From assembly GCA_020860865.1 (NCBI GenBank), contig JAJBTL010000006.1, forward strand, positions 1 to 13,611: DNA of 13,611 nt. The letters are read 5' to 3'. A program made the translations under genes and the position numbers. The DNA is from Planctomycetota bacterium. GTDB taxonomy: Bacteria; Planctomycetota; SZUA-567. Shown here piece by piece: positions 1 to 6,741 of the stretch. A model generated the notes under the pieces. That model was not told the origin of the DNA. It made no database searches and saw only the letters and a list, made by a program, of their open reading frames with translations. Positions within the stretch are counted from its first letter, which is position 1. The number at the start of each line of letters is the position of its first letter.

Positions 1-228
1 GACCGGTTCCGGGGCGGCCGGGGCGGGAGCGGGCGTGGTGTCGCCATCGGTGCCGACGGCGGCGAAGAGGGCGTCGATGTCGTCCTGGCTGGCGGCGCCG
101 ACGAGGTCCATATCGACGCCGGCCGCGTCCGCCGCCGGTTCCGGAGCTTCCGGTTCGGGTTCGGCATCGCCGCCGCCGCCCATTTCCTGAAGCATTTTGG
201 CAATCTCGTCGTGATTGATGTCGGGCAT
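1..228 (-). CDS. N-terminal fragment of a FliM/FliY/FliN-like protein (C-terminus beyond left edge)
   Basis: An open frame of 76 codons starts at the ATG at 228 and leaves the window at its left edge. The visible part begins MPDINHDEIAKMLQEMGGG, continues as an Ala/Pro/Glu/Asp-rich linker, and contains SQDDIDALFAAV at about residues 47-58, followed by more Ala/Pro linker. Short SQDEIDALL-type segments at the N-terminus are known from FliM and FliY, where they bind phosphorylated CheY, and they also head some FliN and chemotaxis phosphatase proteins. Here the motif seems to occur twice, as DINHDEIAKML and ASQDDIDALF. The domain that would decide the family lies outside the window, so the flagellar-switch assignment is inference. 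The ribosome site is weak (GCGGATATCCCGG before ATG). The gene follows the DUF4340 gene by 177 nt in the same direction, a gap where I see no convincing promoter or terminator. Confidence 0.55.
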   Translation of the reverse strand, partial: MPDINHDEIAKMLQEMGGGGDAEPEPEAPEPAADAAGVDMDLVGAASQDDIDALFAAVGTDGDTTPAPAPAAPEPV

Positions 229-405
229 CCGGGATATCCGCGCCCGTCGGTCGGCGGTAACTGGAGCTTGGGGTCAATGGATCTGTCAAAGGAAGCTTGG
301 GACGCGTTTCGGCACGGCGCTTTCCCCCGTGAAGAGCGCCACCATCCGCATAGTATTTCATCTTACGGAAACGGCGAACCGGGTGCAAGGCGCCACGGCT
401 CCGGC

Positions 406-3051
406 CTACTCTTCCAGCGCTCTTGTCGCGTCTTCGGCTTCGCTCTGGTCCGGTACGTGTTCGTCCATAGTCTCCGGAGCGGCCGGCAGCGGCGTTTCAT
501 CGGCTTCGTCCCGACCCGGTTCTTCTCCGGTGAACGCGTTGTCGCCCGGCCTGGCAACCGCGTCATTCGCCGCCGCCGCCTCGTCCCGAACGCCGTCGTC
601 CGTTTTGGCGCTTTCCACCGAGTCGGACGGCCCGTCCATGTCCGGTTCCGCCAAGGCGGTGACGGCGCTGTCGGTCATTTCATCCGAACCGCTCGCCGTA
701 CCTTCCTCCGCCGACGGCGCGTCGGTGACGCCGGTTTCTTCCGCCGCGACTTCCGCCTCGATACTTTCAAGGAGATCGTCGACCGTCTCGCCCGGCAGCA
801 GGCCTTCCCTTTCAGTCGCGGCCTCGCCGACAACCTCCGGAACCTCGGCGGCGGTCTCGGATTCGCTGTCGGATTCGTCGCCAGGTTCGGCTATGGGATG
901 TGTATCGTCGGCGCCAACCGCACCGGCCGTTGCCGCTGTTTCGGCTGTCTCGGCTGTTTCGGAAAGCGGTTCCGTCGCCTCCAACCCATCTCCGGCCGCC
1001 TCATCGTCTGCTTCGGGTACGGACGCCGCTTCGCCCTCGACCGCTTCCGCCGCGATGGCTTCCGCTTCGGCGCGTTCACGTTCGGCCTGTTCATTTTCCA
1101 GCCGCTCGGCTTCGACGCGTTCCGCTTCCCCCCGTTCGGCTGCGGCGCGCTCCGCTTCGAGGCGCTCATTCTCCAGCCGTTCGGCCTCGAGCCGGTCCGC
1201 CTCCGCCCGCTCCGCTTCCAGCCGGGCCGTTTCCGTTTCGATGTGTTTCCGGATCTCCCGGATTTCCGCCAGCCAGTTGAAGAAATCGCTCCGGTCGATG
1301 ACGAAACTCCGGCCGTTGTCGAGGAGGAACGGGATGTCCCTGTCCAAAGCCGGCAGGAAGGTGACGGTCTTTTCCGCCCCGTTCGTGTCAACGAGGCGGA
1401 GGTGGTAGACGAGTTCCGGGTTTTCCGGAAGGCGGGTCGGATCGTAGAAGCCGGCCACCGACCAGTCCAACAGTTCGGTCATCAGTTTGTCGCCGTGGGC
1501 GCTCCCCAGTTCGACGAGGCCGCTTTCGCTTTCCGCCGTCCAGGTGCCGTCCTCCACCTGGGCGAAGCGGATGAGGTCGTCGTCGGCGTTCGACAGTTCG
1601 ACCGCCACCAGGTGGTCGAGGTCGAAGGTCGGGAATACTTTGCCAAGGTCGAGAATGTCGGCGAAGCCGGGGAACATGACGCCCGCCTCTTCATCGCTTA
1701 TTGAGAAAATGCTTCGGCCGTCCACCGTGACATAGCGCCAGGAAAACAGCGGATGCCGCCCGGCCAGGCGGTATTGGTGGACATCGCCGGTGGCGAGAAT
1801 GACCTCCACCATCGGCCCGCCGTACCCGGCCCGGATAGCCTTGAAATCGGGCGAGGCGTAGTCTTCCGGCTGGAGGGTGGCAAGGAGCCAGGCCAGCCGC
1901 GACGCCGCTTCGGCCCGCACCCGGTACGGGAGCGCCACTCCGCGCCATTCGCCGTCCCGCAATGAAATCTTGACACTCTCGCCGCCCTGGCGGATGTCGA
2001 CAAAGCGGATATCCTCGACGCGGAACCGTGGCGCCGCGTTCGGGAAAATCCGCCCAAGGGGATGTAAATATTTCCTGAACCGCCAGTCAGCCAGGCGGAA
2101 CGCCACGCCCGGCCGGTCGCTTGTCTCGGTCACGCAGTCCGACGTCTTGTTCAGGTGAAGGGCCGTCGCCGTTTTCACCGTCCCGTCCGCCAGGGTGACC
2201 GTGATGCGGTGCGCCTTGGCCTCGTCCGTCACCGGCGCCACGTCAGCGTCGGCCAGATCGACGACGGTGTAGGTCGCCAGTTCCCGGAGCCATTCGGCCA
2301 GGCCGTCCCGGTCCCACTCGTCCGTCGGGATATACCCGTCCGGCTGCCAGTCGCCGTTTTCGTTCCGTTGAAACGCCAGGGAGTGATCCGGGTACGTCAC
2401 TTCGACGCGAACGGCCGTCGCCGGATCGAACCGCATGGCGGTGGTGTCGAGCCAGAATTCCTGGCCGGGGATTTCGTCGGAATGGTTGTGCCAGAGGCCG
2501 ACGTCGCCACGGAGGTCGGCAGCGAAGAGCGCCGGTTCACCGTCCCCGATACGGCCATAGACCTGATCGTACACTCCGGTCGGCCTCAGGCCGATGGTGA
2601 GGGTGGCTGTTTCGTTGTCCCGGGTGGTGAAGGCGAGGCCGACGCCGCCGTCCGCGTCCAGACCGGTGACCGGACCGCCCGGCGCCGTGCCGCTGTCTTC
2701 CGCCAGCGGAACGACAGGCTGCGGCGCGGCGGCGGCCTGGACAACGTCGGCGAGGAGGCGTTCGACACGCCCGCCGTCCGCCGGCGCTCCCCGGTAACTG
2801 GCGACGACCCAGCCGTCGGCGCCGCGTTCGAGCACGACCGGGTCGCCCTTCGCTGCCGCGATGGCGATACGGACGACGTCGTCCGCCGCCGAAACGCCGG
2901 GCGCGGCCGGACCGGCTGGCGAGGACGCCGCTTCGGCTTCGGCCTGTGCCGCCGTCTCGGCCCGGGACCGCTCGCGGTCGCGGTGGCCAAAATACAGTTG
3001 CGCGCCGATAAGGAGCACGAGGACCAGAACGATTGCCGCTTTTACCTTCAT
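406..3051 (-). CDS. Membrane-anchored DUF4340-like repeat protein with coiled coil and acidic tail
   Basis: An 881-residue protein. Residues 1-4 are basic and 5-21 form one hydrophobic segment, so it is probably inner-membrane anchored with the rest in the periplasm. About residues 58-110, 213-268, 347-399 and 481-537 share one pattern: a short strand-rich segment, a polar stretch, DGxW, then a helix ending near LL. I read these as four copies of the beta-rich unit of DUF4340 proteins, a family often next to Gld-type ABC transporters; its function is poorly defined. Residues about 594-664 are charged heptad-like repeats (RLEAER, RLENER), predicted to form a coiled coil. The last ~215 residues are a low-complexity Glu/Asp/Ala tail. 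I chose ATG at 3051 rather than the GTG at 3060 because GGAG lies 8 nt before the ATG and overlaps the GTG. It follows the glycosyltransferase gene by 81 nt and is probably cotranscribed. The DUF4340 assignment is from pattern, without a profile search. Confidence 0.7.
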   Translation of the reverse strand: MKVKAAIVLVLVLLIGAQLYFGHRDRERSRAETAAQAEAEAASSPAGPAAPGVSAADDVVRIAIAAAKGDPVVLERGADGWVVASYRGAPADGGRVERLLADVVQAAAAPQPVVPLAEDSGTAPGGPVTGLDADGGVGLAFTTRDNETATLTIGLRPTGVYDQVYGRIGDGEPALFAADLRGDVGLWHNHSDEIPGQEFWLDTTAMRFDPATAVRVEVTYPDHSLAFQRNENGDWQPDGYIPTDEWDRDGLAEWLRELATYTVVDLADADVAPVTDEAKAHRITVTLADGTVKTATALHLNKTSDCVTETSDRPGVAFRLADWRFRKYLHPLGRIFPNAAPRFRVEDIRFVDIRQGGESVKISLRDGEWRGVALPYRVRAEAASRLAWLLATLQPEDYASPDFKAIRAGYGGPMVEVILATGDVHQYRLAGRHPLFSWRYVTVDGRSIFSISDEEAGVMFPGFADILDLGKVFPTFDLDHLVAVELSNADDDLIRFAQVEDGTWTAESESGLVELGSAHGDKLMTELLDWSVAGFYDPTRLPENPELVYHLRLVDTNGAEKTVTFLPALDRDIPFLLDNGRSFVIDRSDFFNWLAEIREIRKHIETETARLEAERAEADRLEAERLENERLEAERAAAERGEAERVEAERLENEQAERERAEAEAIAAEAVEGEAASVPEADDEAAGDGLEATEPLSETAETAETAATAGAVGADDTHPIAEPGDESDSESETAAEVPEVVGEAATEREGLLPGETVDDLLESIEAEVAAEETGVTDAPSAEEGTASGSDEMTDSAVTALAEPDMDGPSDSVESAKTDDGVRDEAAAANDAVARPGDNAFTGEEPGRDEADETPLPAAPETMDEHVPDQSEAEDATRALEE

Positions 3052-3132
3052 ATGTCTCACTCCGTTGGCTGGTATGGCGTACGTGGCGGTGCGTGGGCGT
3101 GTTTCGACATGAACCGGCGGTCCTGGATGGAT

Positions 3133-4413
3133 CTATAATTCCGGCGAGTTCTCGATAATTTCAGCCAGGCGCCGCGACGAACTGGCAATGGAAAAGTGCT
3201 CGACCACCCCCTCCGATCCGGCCCGGCCCATCTCGTCCGCCGTGTCCGGCATGGAGGCGAGAAGTTCCAAAGCCTGGGTGAACATCCACGACGGCGATTC
3301 GGACGAGACCAGGAGCCCGCCGTTCGCGTACTGGAAAATTTCCGGAATTATCCCGCTCGCCGGCCCGACGACAGGCACGCCCGCCGTCATGGCTTCCAGC
3401 ATGTGGGTGGCGCGGGATTCCGGTTGCCGGGACGGCACGACAAACACCGACAGCCCTTCGAAAAATTCGCGCCTGCCGTTCCCGGACAGGAGGCCGAAAA
3501 CCTTGTGCTTGTCCGCGAGTGTTTTCGACTCGAGGCGGCGGTGCAGGCGGTTCCAGTAGCGGCCGTCCTCGATTTGCCCGGATATCCACAGTTCCGGTTC
3601 GACCGACGTGTCCCTGACCAGCGTCTCGAACGCCTCCACCAGGATGTCGAGGCCCTTTTCCTTCCGGATGGGACCGAGATAGCCGATGGTGAAGGGAAGG
3701 CGCTTCCGGGGCGCCGGGTTGTACAGGTTCGCCGTCTCGATGCCAGGCGGCATGACCTTGATGCGGTTGGCCGGCAGGGCGAGGGATTCCGTCGCCCTGA
3801 TGGCGAAGTACCGGCTTGTCGTCACGACCCGGCGGAACAGCCTGGCGTTTTTCCGAATAAGCTTCCGGGCGTCCGACCGGTACGGCTCCTCCAGGCCTTC
3901 GACATAACAGTCGGAACCCTGGGAGAGGCAGAAGACGGGACAGCCAAGGTTGACACTGATGGCTTCGGCAAGGCCGGACAGCATGGTGTTGGCGAAGATG
4001 GCGGCGTCGGTTTTTTTGTCGCCGAGGAGTTCCATCAGGCGGGAGAATTCGCGGCGTTGCATTTTGTTGGCGCCGGAGAGGAGGCTCACCGCCAGCGGTC
4101 CCCGGAGGTCGTTCCGTTTTCCCGAGACGGCGTAGGATGTCATGCTCATGACCGGACGCGGCCGGCGGAACATGGAGGTGATGGTGCCGGGGAATTTCAC
4201 CAGCCGGGGAAACAGGCGGCGGAGCGTGTTGTTGGCCAGCGGCGGAAACAGCCGGCTTGGATGGAGTTCGCCTTCCACCGTCGCCGGTCCGTAGAGGGAG
4301 ACGGCGGTGACGTCGTGACCGGCCTCCCTGAGCCCGTTCACGAAGGAAGCGTCGCGGACGGTGGCGCCGCCGGCGATCACGTCGTTGCCCGCAACGAGGT
4401 ACAGTACGTGCAT
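3133..4413 (-). CDS. Glycosyltransferase, GT4-type (GT-B fold)
   Basis: A 426-residue glycosyltransferase that probably moves a sugar from a nucleotide-sugar donor to a cell-envelope or polysaccharide acceptor; donor and acceptor cannot be read from the sequence. The N-terminal Rossmann half begins MHVLYLVAGNDVIAGGATVRD, with the glycine-rich acceptor-side loop typical of GT4 enzymes. The C-terminal half has GYLGPIRKEKGLD (244-256), a conserved signature, and PESRATHMLEAMTAGVPVVG (331-350), in which E332 and E340 form the E-x7-E donor-binding motif. No signal peptide or membrane helix is seen, so it is cytoplasmic or peripheral. The frame is open to 4488, but the family N-terminus begins at the ATG at 4413, which has GGGGGA a few bases upstream. 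It is the first gene of a minus-strand run with the DUF4340 gene, downstream of a strong terminator, so it should have its own promoter. Confidence 0.85.
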   Translation of the reverse strand: MHVLYLVAGNDVIAGGATVRDASFVNGLREAGHDVTAVSLYGPATVEGELHPSRLFPPLANNTLRRLFPRLVKFPGTITSMFRRPRPVMSMTSYAVSGKRNDLRGPLAVSLLSGANKMQRREFSRLMELLGDKKTDAAIFANTMLSGLAEAISVNLGCPVFCLSQGSDCYVEGLEEPYRSDARKLIRKNARLFRRVVTTSRYFAIRATESLALPANRIKVMPPGIETANLYNPAPRKRLPFTIGYLGPIRKEKGLDILVEAFETLVRDTSVEPELWISGQIEDGRYWNRLHRRLESKTLADKHKVFGLLSGNGRREFFEGLSVFVVPSRQPESRATHMLEAMTAGVPVVGPASGIIPEIFQYANGGLLVSSESPSWMFTQALELLASMPDTADEMGRAGSEGVVEHFSIASSSRRLAEIIENSPEL

Positions 4414-4475
4414 CCAATCCCCCAATACAGGTATACCAAAGCCACTTTGACTTTCGGGAGACGTACATCCCAAGC

Positions 4476-4532
4476 CCGAAGCGCGCACGGATGTTACAGG
4501 ATCAAAAAAGTCGAATTTTCAGCGCGCTTCGG
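4476..4532. repeat. Perfect 11-bp inverted repeat upstream of the glycosyltransferase gene
   Basis: CCGAAGCGCGC at 4476-4486 is repeated in inverted orientation as GCGCGCTTCGG at 4522-4532, with a 35-nt AT-richer spacer. No mismatch occurs within the 11 bp and pairing stops on both sides. It could be two half-sites of an operator or the stem of a long-loop leader hairpin. It lies 63-119 nt upstream of the glycosyltransferase start codon. GC bias raises the chance level somewhat, so function is unproven. Confidence 0.5.
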
Positions 4533-4669
4533 TATAAAAACCGCGTGCGGCCAAAGAGCGCGCCGTCTCCGCTCATTTTCGCATATCCATAGATGATTGC
4601 AAGTGAAACGCGGCTACCCGTTGCCACAGTGTAACCATGACCCCGAGCTTCCTGGTCCGGTGTCCATGT

Positions 4670-4704
4670 AAAAAAGGCGATCCCATGGTCGGGATCGCCT
4701 TTTT
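4670..4704 (-). terminator. Intrinsic terminator of the oad operon, symmetric (potentially bidirectional)
   Basis: A perfect 9-bp stem, GGCGATCCC (4676-4684) and GGGATCGCC (4691-4699), closes a 6-nt loop. A six-A run precedes it and a five-T run follows it on the plus strand, so a U-tract follows the stem in either direction of reading. It lies 38 nt past the oadB stop codon, so it should end the decarboxylase transcript and insulate the glycosyltransferase gene. Confidence 0.92.
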
Positions 4705-4741
4705 CGTGACGTACTTCATTGTTGTTCACACCGGGGGAACT

Positions 4742-5947
4742 TTACCCGAAAACCGCCAGGAGGAAACCGGCCGCGACAGCGGAACCGATAACGCCCGCCA
4801 CATTCGGGCCCATGGCGTGCATGAGGAGGAAGTTGGCCGGGTTGGCCTTCGCCCCTTCAATCTGCGACACCCGCGCCGCCATCGGCACCGCCGACACGCC
4901 GGCCGAACCGATAAGCGGATTGACCTTGCCGCCGGACAGGCGGTACATGATCTTCCCGAAGATGACCCCGCCCGCCGTCGAGAAGCAGAAGGCAAGGAGG
5001 CCAAGAACGATGATCTTCACCGTCGACCCGGACAGGAACCCGATGTTTTCGCCGTTGGCGCCCGGCAGGTAGCCGACCGACGTCGCCCCGACCGTCACGG
5101 ACAGGAAAATCGTGACAATATTCATGAGGGCGTTCTGGGTGGTGTCGGAGAGGCGGTCGACGACGCCGCATTCCCGGAAGAGGTTCCCGAGCATGAGGCA
5201 GCCGATGAGGGGAGCGACACTCGGGAGGACGAGGACGACAAAAATCGTCACCGCCACCGGGAAGATGATCTTGGTCGTCTTCGACACCGGCTTATCCTGG
5301 GTCATAACGACCTTGCGTTCCTCTTCCGTCGTCAGCGCCCGCATGATGGGCGGTTGAATCAGGGGAATCAACGCCATGTACGAGTAGGCGGCGATGGCGA
5401 TGGGACCGAGAAGGTGCGGCGCCAATTTGGCCGTCAAGAAAATGGCGGTCGGGCCGTCGGCTCCGCCGATGATGCCGATGGAAGCGGCTTCATTCGGGAA
5501 AAAGCCGAGAAGGATGGCGAGGATGAAGGCGCAGTACACGCCGATCTGCGCCGCCGCGCCGAGAATCATCGACGATGGCCTTGCCATCATCGGCCCGAAA
5601 TCGGTCATCGCCCCGACGCCCATGAAGATAAGGCACGGATAAATGCCGAGTTTAACGCCGAAGTAAAGGAGATCCAGGAGCCCGCCGTGGTGCAGGATGT
5701 TCATGTAGTCGAGGGTCTGAGGATCGCCCTGGAACAGTTCCATGTGCATCATGCCGCTGGACGGCAGGTTGGATAACAGCATGCCGAAGGCGATGCCGAC
5801 GAGCAGGAGCGGCTCGAACTTCTTGACAATCGCCAGGTGGAGGAGAACGCAGGCGATGAAAATCATCACCACGTTCTGCCAGTGGTTCGTCAATCCGACA
5901 AAGCCGGATTGGCCCCACAGATCGCTTAGAACTTGTCCAATATTCAT
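4742..5947 (-). CDS. oadB: Oxaloacetate decarboxylase beta subunit (Na+-translocating membrane subunit)
   Basis: A 401-residue polytopic inner-membrane protein that decarboxylates carboxybiotin and couples this to Na+ export. It has many hydrophobic helices, as expected of the OadB/GcdB/MmdB family, and near-standard length. Diagnostic segments are GGADGPTAIF (161-170), carrying the Asp known to be essential in characterised OadB, AAYSYMALIPLIQPPIM (186-202), SVTVGATSVGYLPGANGENIG in the second half, and NFLLMHAMGPNVAGVIGSA near the C-terminus. The beta subunits of oxaloacetate, glutaconyl-CoA and methylmalonyl-CoA decarboxylases are alike; the oxaloacetate call comes from the alpha subunit in the same operon. 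GGGGAGGA stands just before the ATG. It is the last gene of the operon, 13 nt after the biotin carrier gene and followed by a strong terminator. No key motif appears to be missing. Confidence 0.96.
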   Translation of the reverse strand: MNIGQVLSDLWGQSGFVGLTNHWQNVVMIFIACVLLHLAIVKKFEPLLLVGIAFGMLLSNLPSSGMMHMELFQGDPQTLDYMNILHHGGLLDLLYFGVKLGIYPCLIFMGVGAMTDFGPMMARPSSMILGAAAQIGVYCAFILAILLGFFPNEAASIGIIGGADGPTAIFLTAKLAPHLLGPIAIAAYSYMALIPLIQPPIMRALTTEEERKVVMTQDKPVSKTTKIIFPVAVTIFVVLVLPSVAPLIGCLMLGNLFRECGVVDRLSDTTQNALMNIVTIFLSVTVGATSVGYLPGANGENIGFLSGSTVKIIVLGLLAFCFSTAGGVIFGKIMYRLSGGKVNPLIGSAGVSAVPMAARVSQIEGAKANPANFLLMHAMGPNVAGVIGSAVAAGFLLAVFG

Positions 5948-5960
5948 AGAAGTCCTCCCC

Positions 5961-6350
5961 TTAAACCAGAGTCAGAAGGGGAGCGCCGGAGTCGACCGCG
6001 GCGCCCTTGGCGACGACGACCTGACCAACCTTGCCGTCACGCGGGGCGGTGACTTCGATTTCCATCTTCATCGCTTCCATGAGGACGACGATCTGGCCGG
6101 ACGTCACCGCGTCGCCGGGGTTGACCTTGACGGCGAGGATGGTGCCGGGCATCTGGGCGGCGACGACGGCGCCGGCGAGGGCGGCGGCCGGCGCGGCGGC
6201 GGGGGCGGCCGGGGCCGCAACCGGAGCGGCGGCAACCGGAGCCGCAACCGCCACAGGCGCCTGGACGGCCTGGACGCTGACGAGAATGGCTTCGCCCCGT
6301 TCCACTTCCACCTCGTAGACCTTGCTGTTGAGTGTCACGTTGTATTTCAT
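5961..6350 (-). CDS. Biotin carrier subunit of the sodium-pumping decarboxylase
   Basis: A 129-residue biotin carboxyl carrier protein. The C-terminal domain (about 65-129) is a biotinyl-lipoyl fold with EAMKM at 92-96, so K95 is the biotinylation site. MPGTILAVKVNPGD (67-80) is the usual start of this domain. Residues about 30-60 are an Ala/Pro linker that lets the biotin arm swing between the alpha subunit, where it takes CO2 from oxaloacetate, and the membrane beta subunit, where the CO2 is released. In many oxaloacetate decarboxylases this domain is fused to the C-terminus of OadA; here it is separate, as in MmdC/GcdC. GGGAG lies 9 nt before the ATG. It sits 20 nt after oadG and 13 nt before oadB. 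A carrier for another carboxylase is possible but unlikely in this context. Confidence 0.93.
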   Translation of the reverse strand: MKYNVTLNSKVYEVEVERGEAILVSVQAVQAPVAVAAPVAAAPVAAPAAPAAAPAAALAGAVVAAQMPGTILAVKVNPGDAVTSGQIVVLMEAMKMEIEVTAPRDGKVGQVVVAKGAAVDSGAPLLTLV

Positions 6351-6370
6351 GGCTTAAGCTCCCTGTGGGG

Positions 6371-6739
6371 TTATTTTTTCTCACGGATGGAAAGGAAACG
6401 AAGCTCGTTCAAGGGCGCTTTCAGTTCATCCGCCACGATGGCCATGATAATCACCCCCGACTTCTCGTCGACGACGAAGAGCATGATTTCGCCCACGGAC
6501 CCCTTGGCCGGGACCATGTTCGGGTCCTTGGCGGGAGCGGCCGGGGCAGGAGCGGCGGCGGCAACCGGCGCGGCGTTAGCCGGCTTGGCCTTGGCCGCGT
6601 CAAGGGATTCAAGAATGCCCCGGAGGATTTTAATGACCGCCATCAGGACGACAAGGACGAAAAAGACGATGGCGAAACCGACCACCGACATAACCAGGGC
6701 GTCGGACACCGGAATGCCCTGCGATAAAGTATTGCCCAT
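6371..6739 (-). CDS. oadG: Sodium-pump decarboxylase gamma subunit (OadG-like)
   Basis: A 122-residue small membrane subunit. One hydrophobic helix spans about residues 15-38, followed by an Ala/Pro/Lys linker (about 48-75) and a C-terminal segment ending in DELKAPLNELRFLSIREKK. Helix, flexible linker and soluble tail match the OadG/MmdD class, which holds the alpha subunit to the membrane beta subunit and assists assembly. Similarity in this class is weak, so the call rests on architecture and position. The start codon lies 2 nt after the oadA stop codon, with GGTGG inside the end of oadA as the likely ribosome site, indicating coupled translation. The tail resembles the MmdD delta subunit as much as OadG, so a delta-type subunit is an alternative. 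Confidence 0.85.
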   Translation of the reverse strand: MGNTLSQGIPVSDALVMSVVGFAIVFFVLVVLMAVIKILRGILESLDAAKAKPANAAPVAAAAPAPAAPAKDPNMVPAKGSVGEIMLFVVDEKSGVIIMAIVADELKAPLNELRFLSIREKK

Positions 6740-6741
6740 GG

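Larger units (their letters stand above)
4414..4741. other. Intergenic region between oadB and the glycosyltransferase gene
   Basis: These 328 bases hold the terminator of the decarboxylase operon at the oadB side and an 11-bp inverted repeat nearer the glycosyltransferase gene. The repeat arms lie beside an AT-rich segment, and TATACC on the minus strand (4538-4533) overlaps one arm and could be a -10 box, but I find no matching -35 at normal spacing. I see no coding frame with a ribosome site or family resemblance. Confidence 0.6.

Noticed and set aside
384..398. Sigma-54-like promoter (TGGCGCC then TTGCAC, minus strand) before the switch-like gene
   Set aside because: The GG and GC elements are only 6 nt apart instead of the required 10.
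211..1704. Long plus-strand open frame opposite the DUF4340 gene (about 497 codons)
   Set aside because: Its protein is rich in Arg, Gly, Phe and Val with no recognisable domain, and it is antisense to a clear gene in GC-rich DNA, where third-position bias opens opposite frames.
3196..4596. 466-codon plus-strand open frame opposite the glycosyltransferase gene
   Set aside because: Antisense shadow with low-complexity Arg/Gly/Asp-rich protein and no ribosome site.
4637..5776. 379-codon plus-strand open frame opposite oadB
   Set aside because: Starts at the terminator and runs antisense to a strongly supported membrane protein; highly charged product of no known type.
6160..6600. Repeated GC-rich DNA in the biotin carrier and oadG genes as a mobile or recombination repeat
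   Set aside because: The similarity is low-complexity Ala/Pro linker coding in both genes and needs no further explanation.
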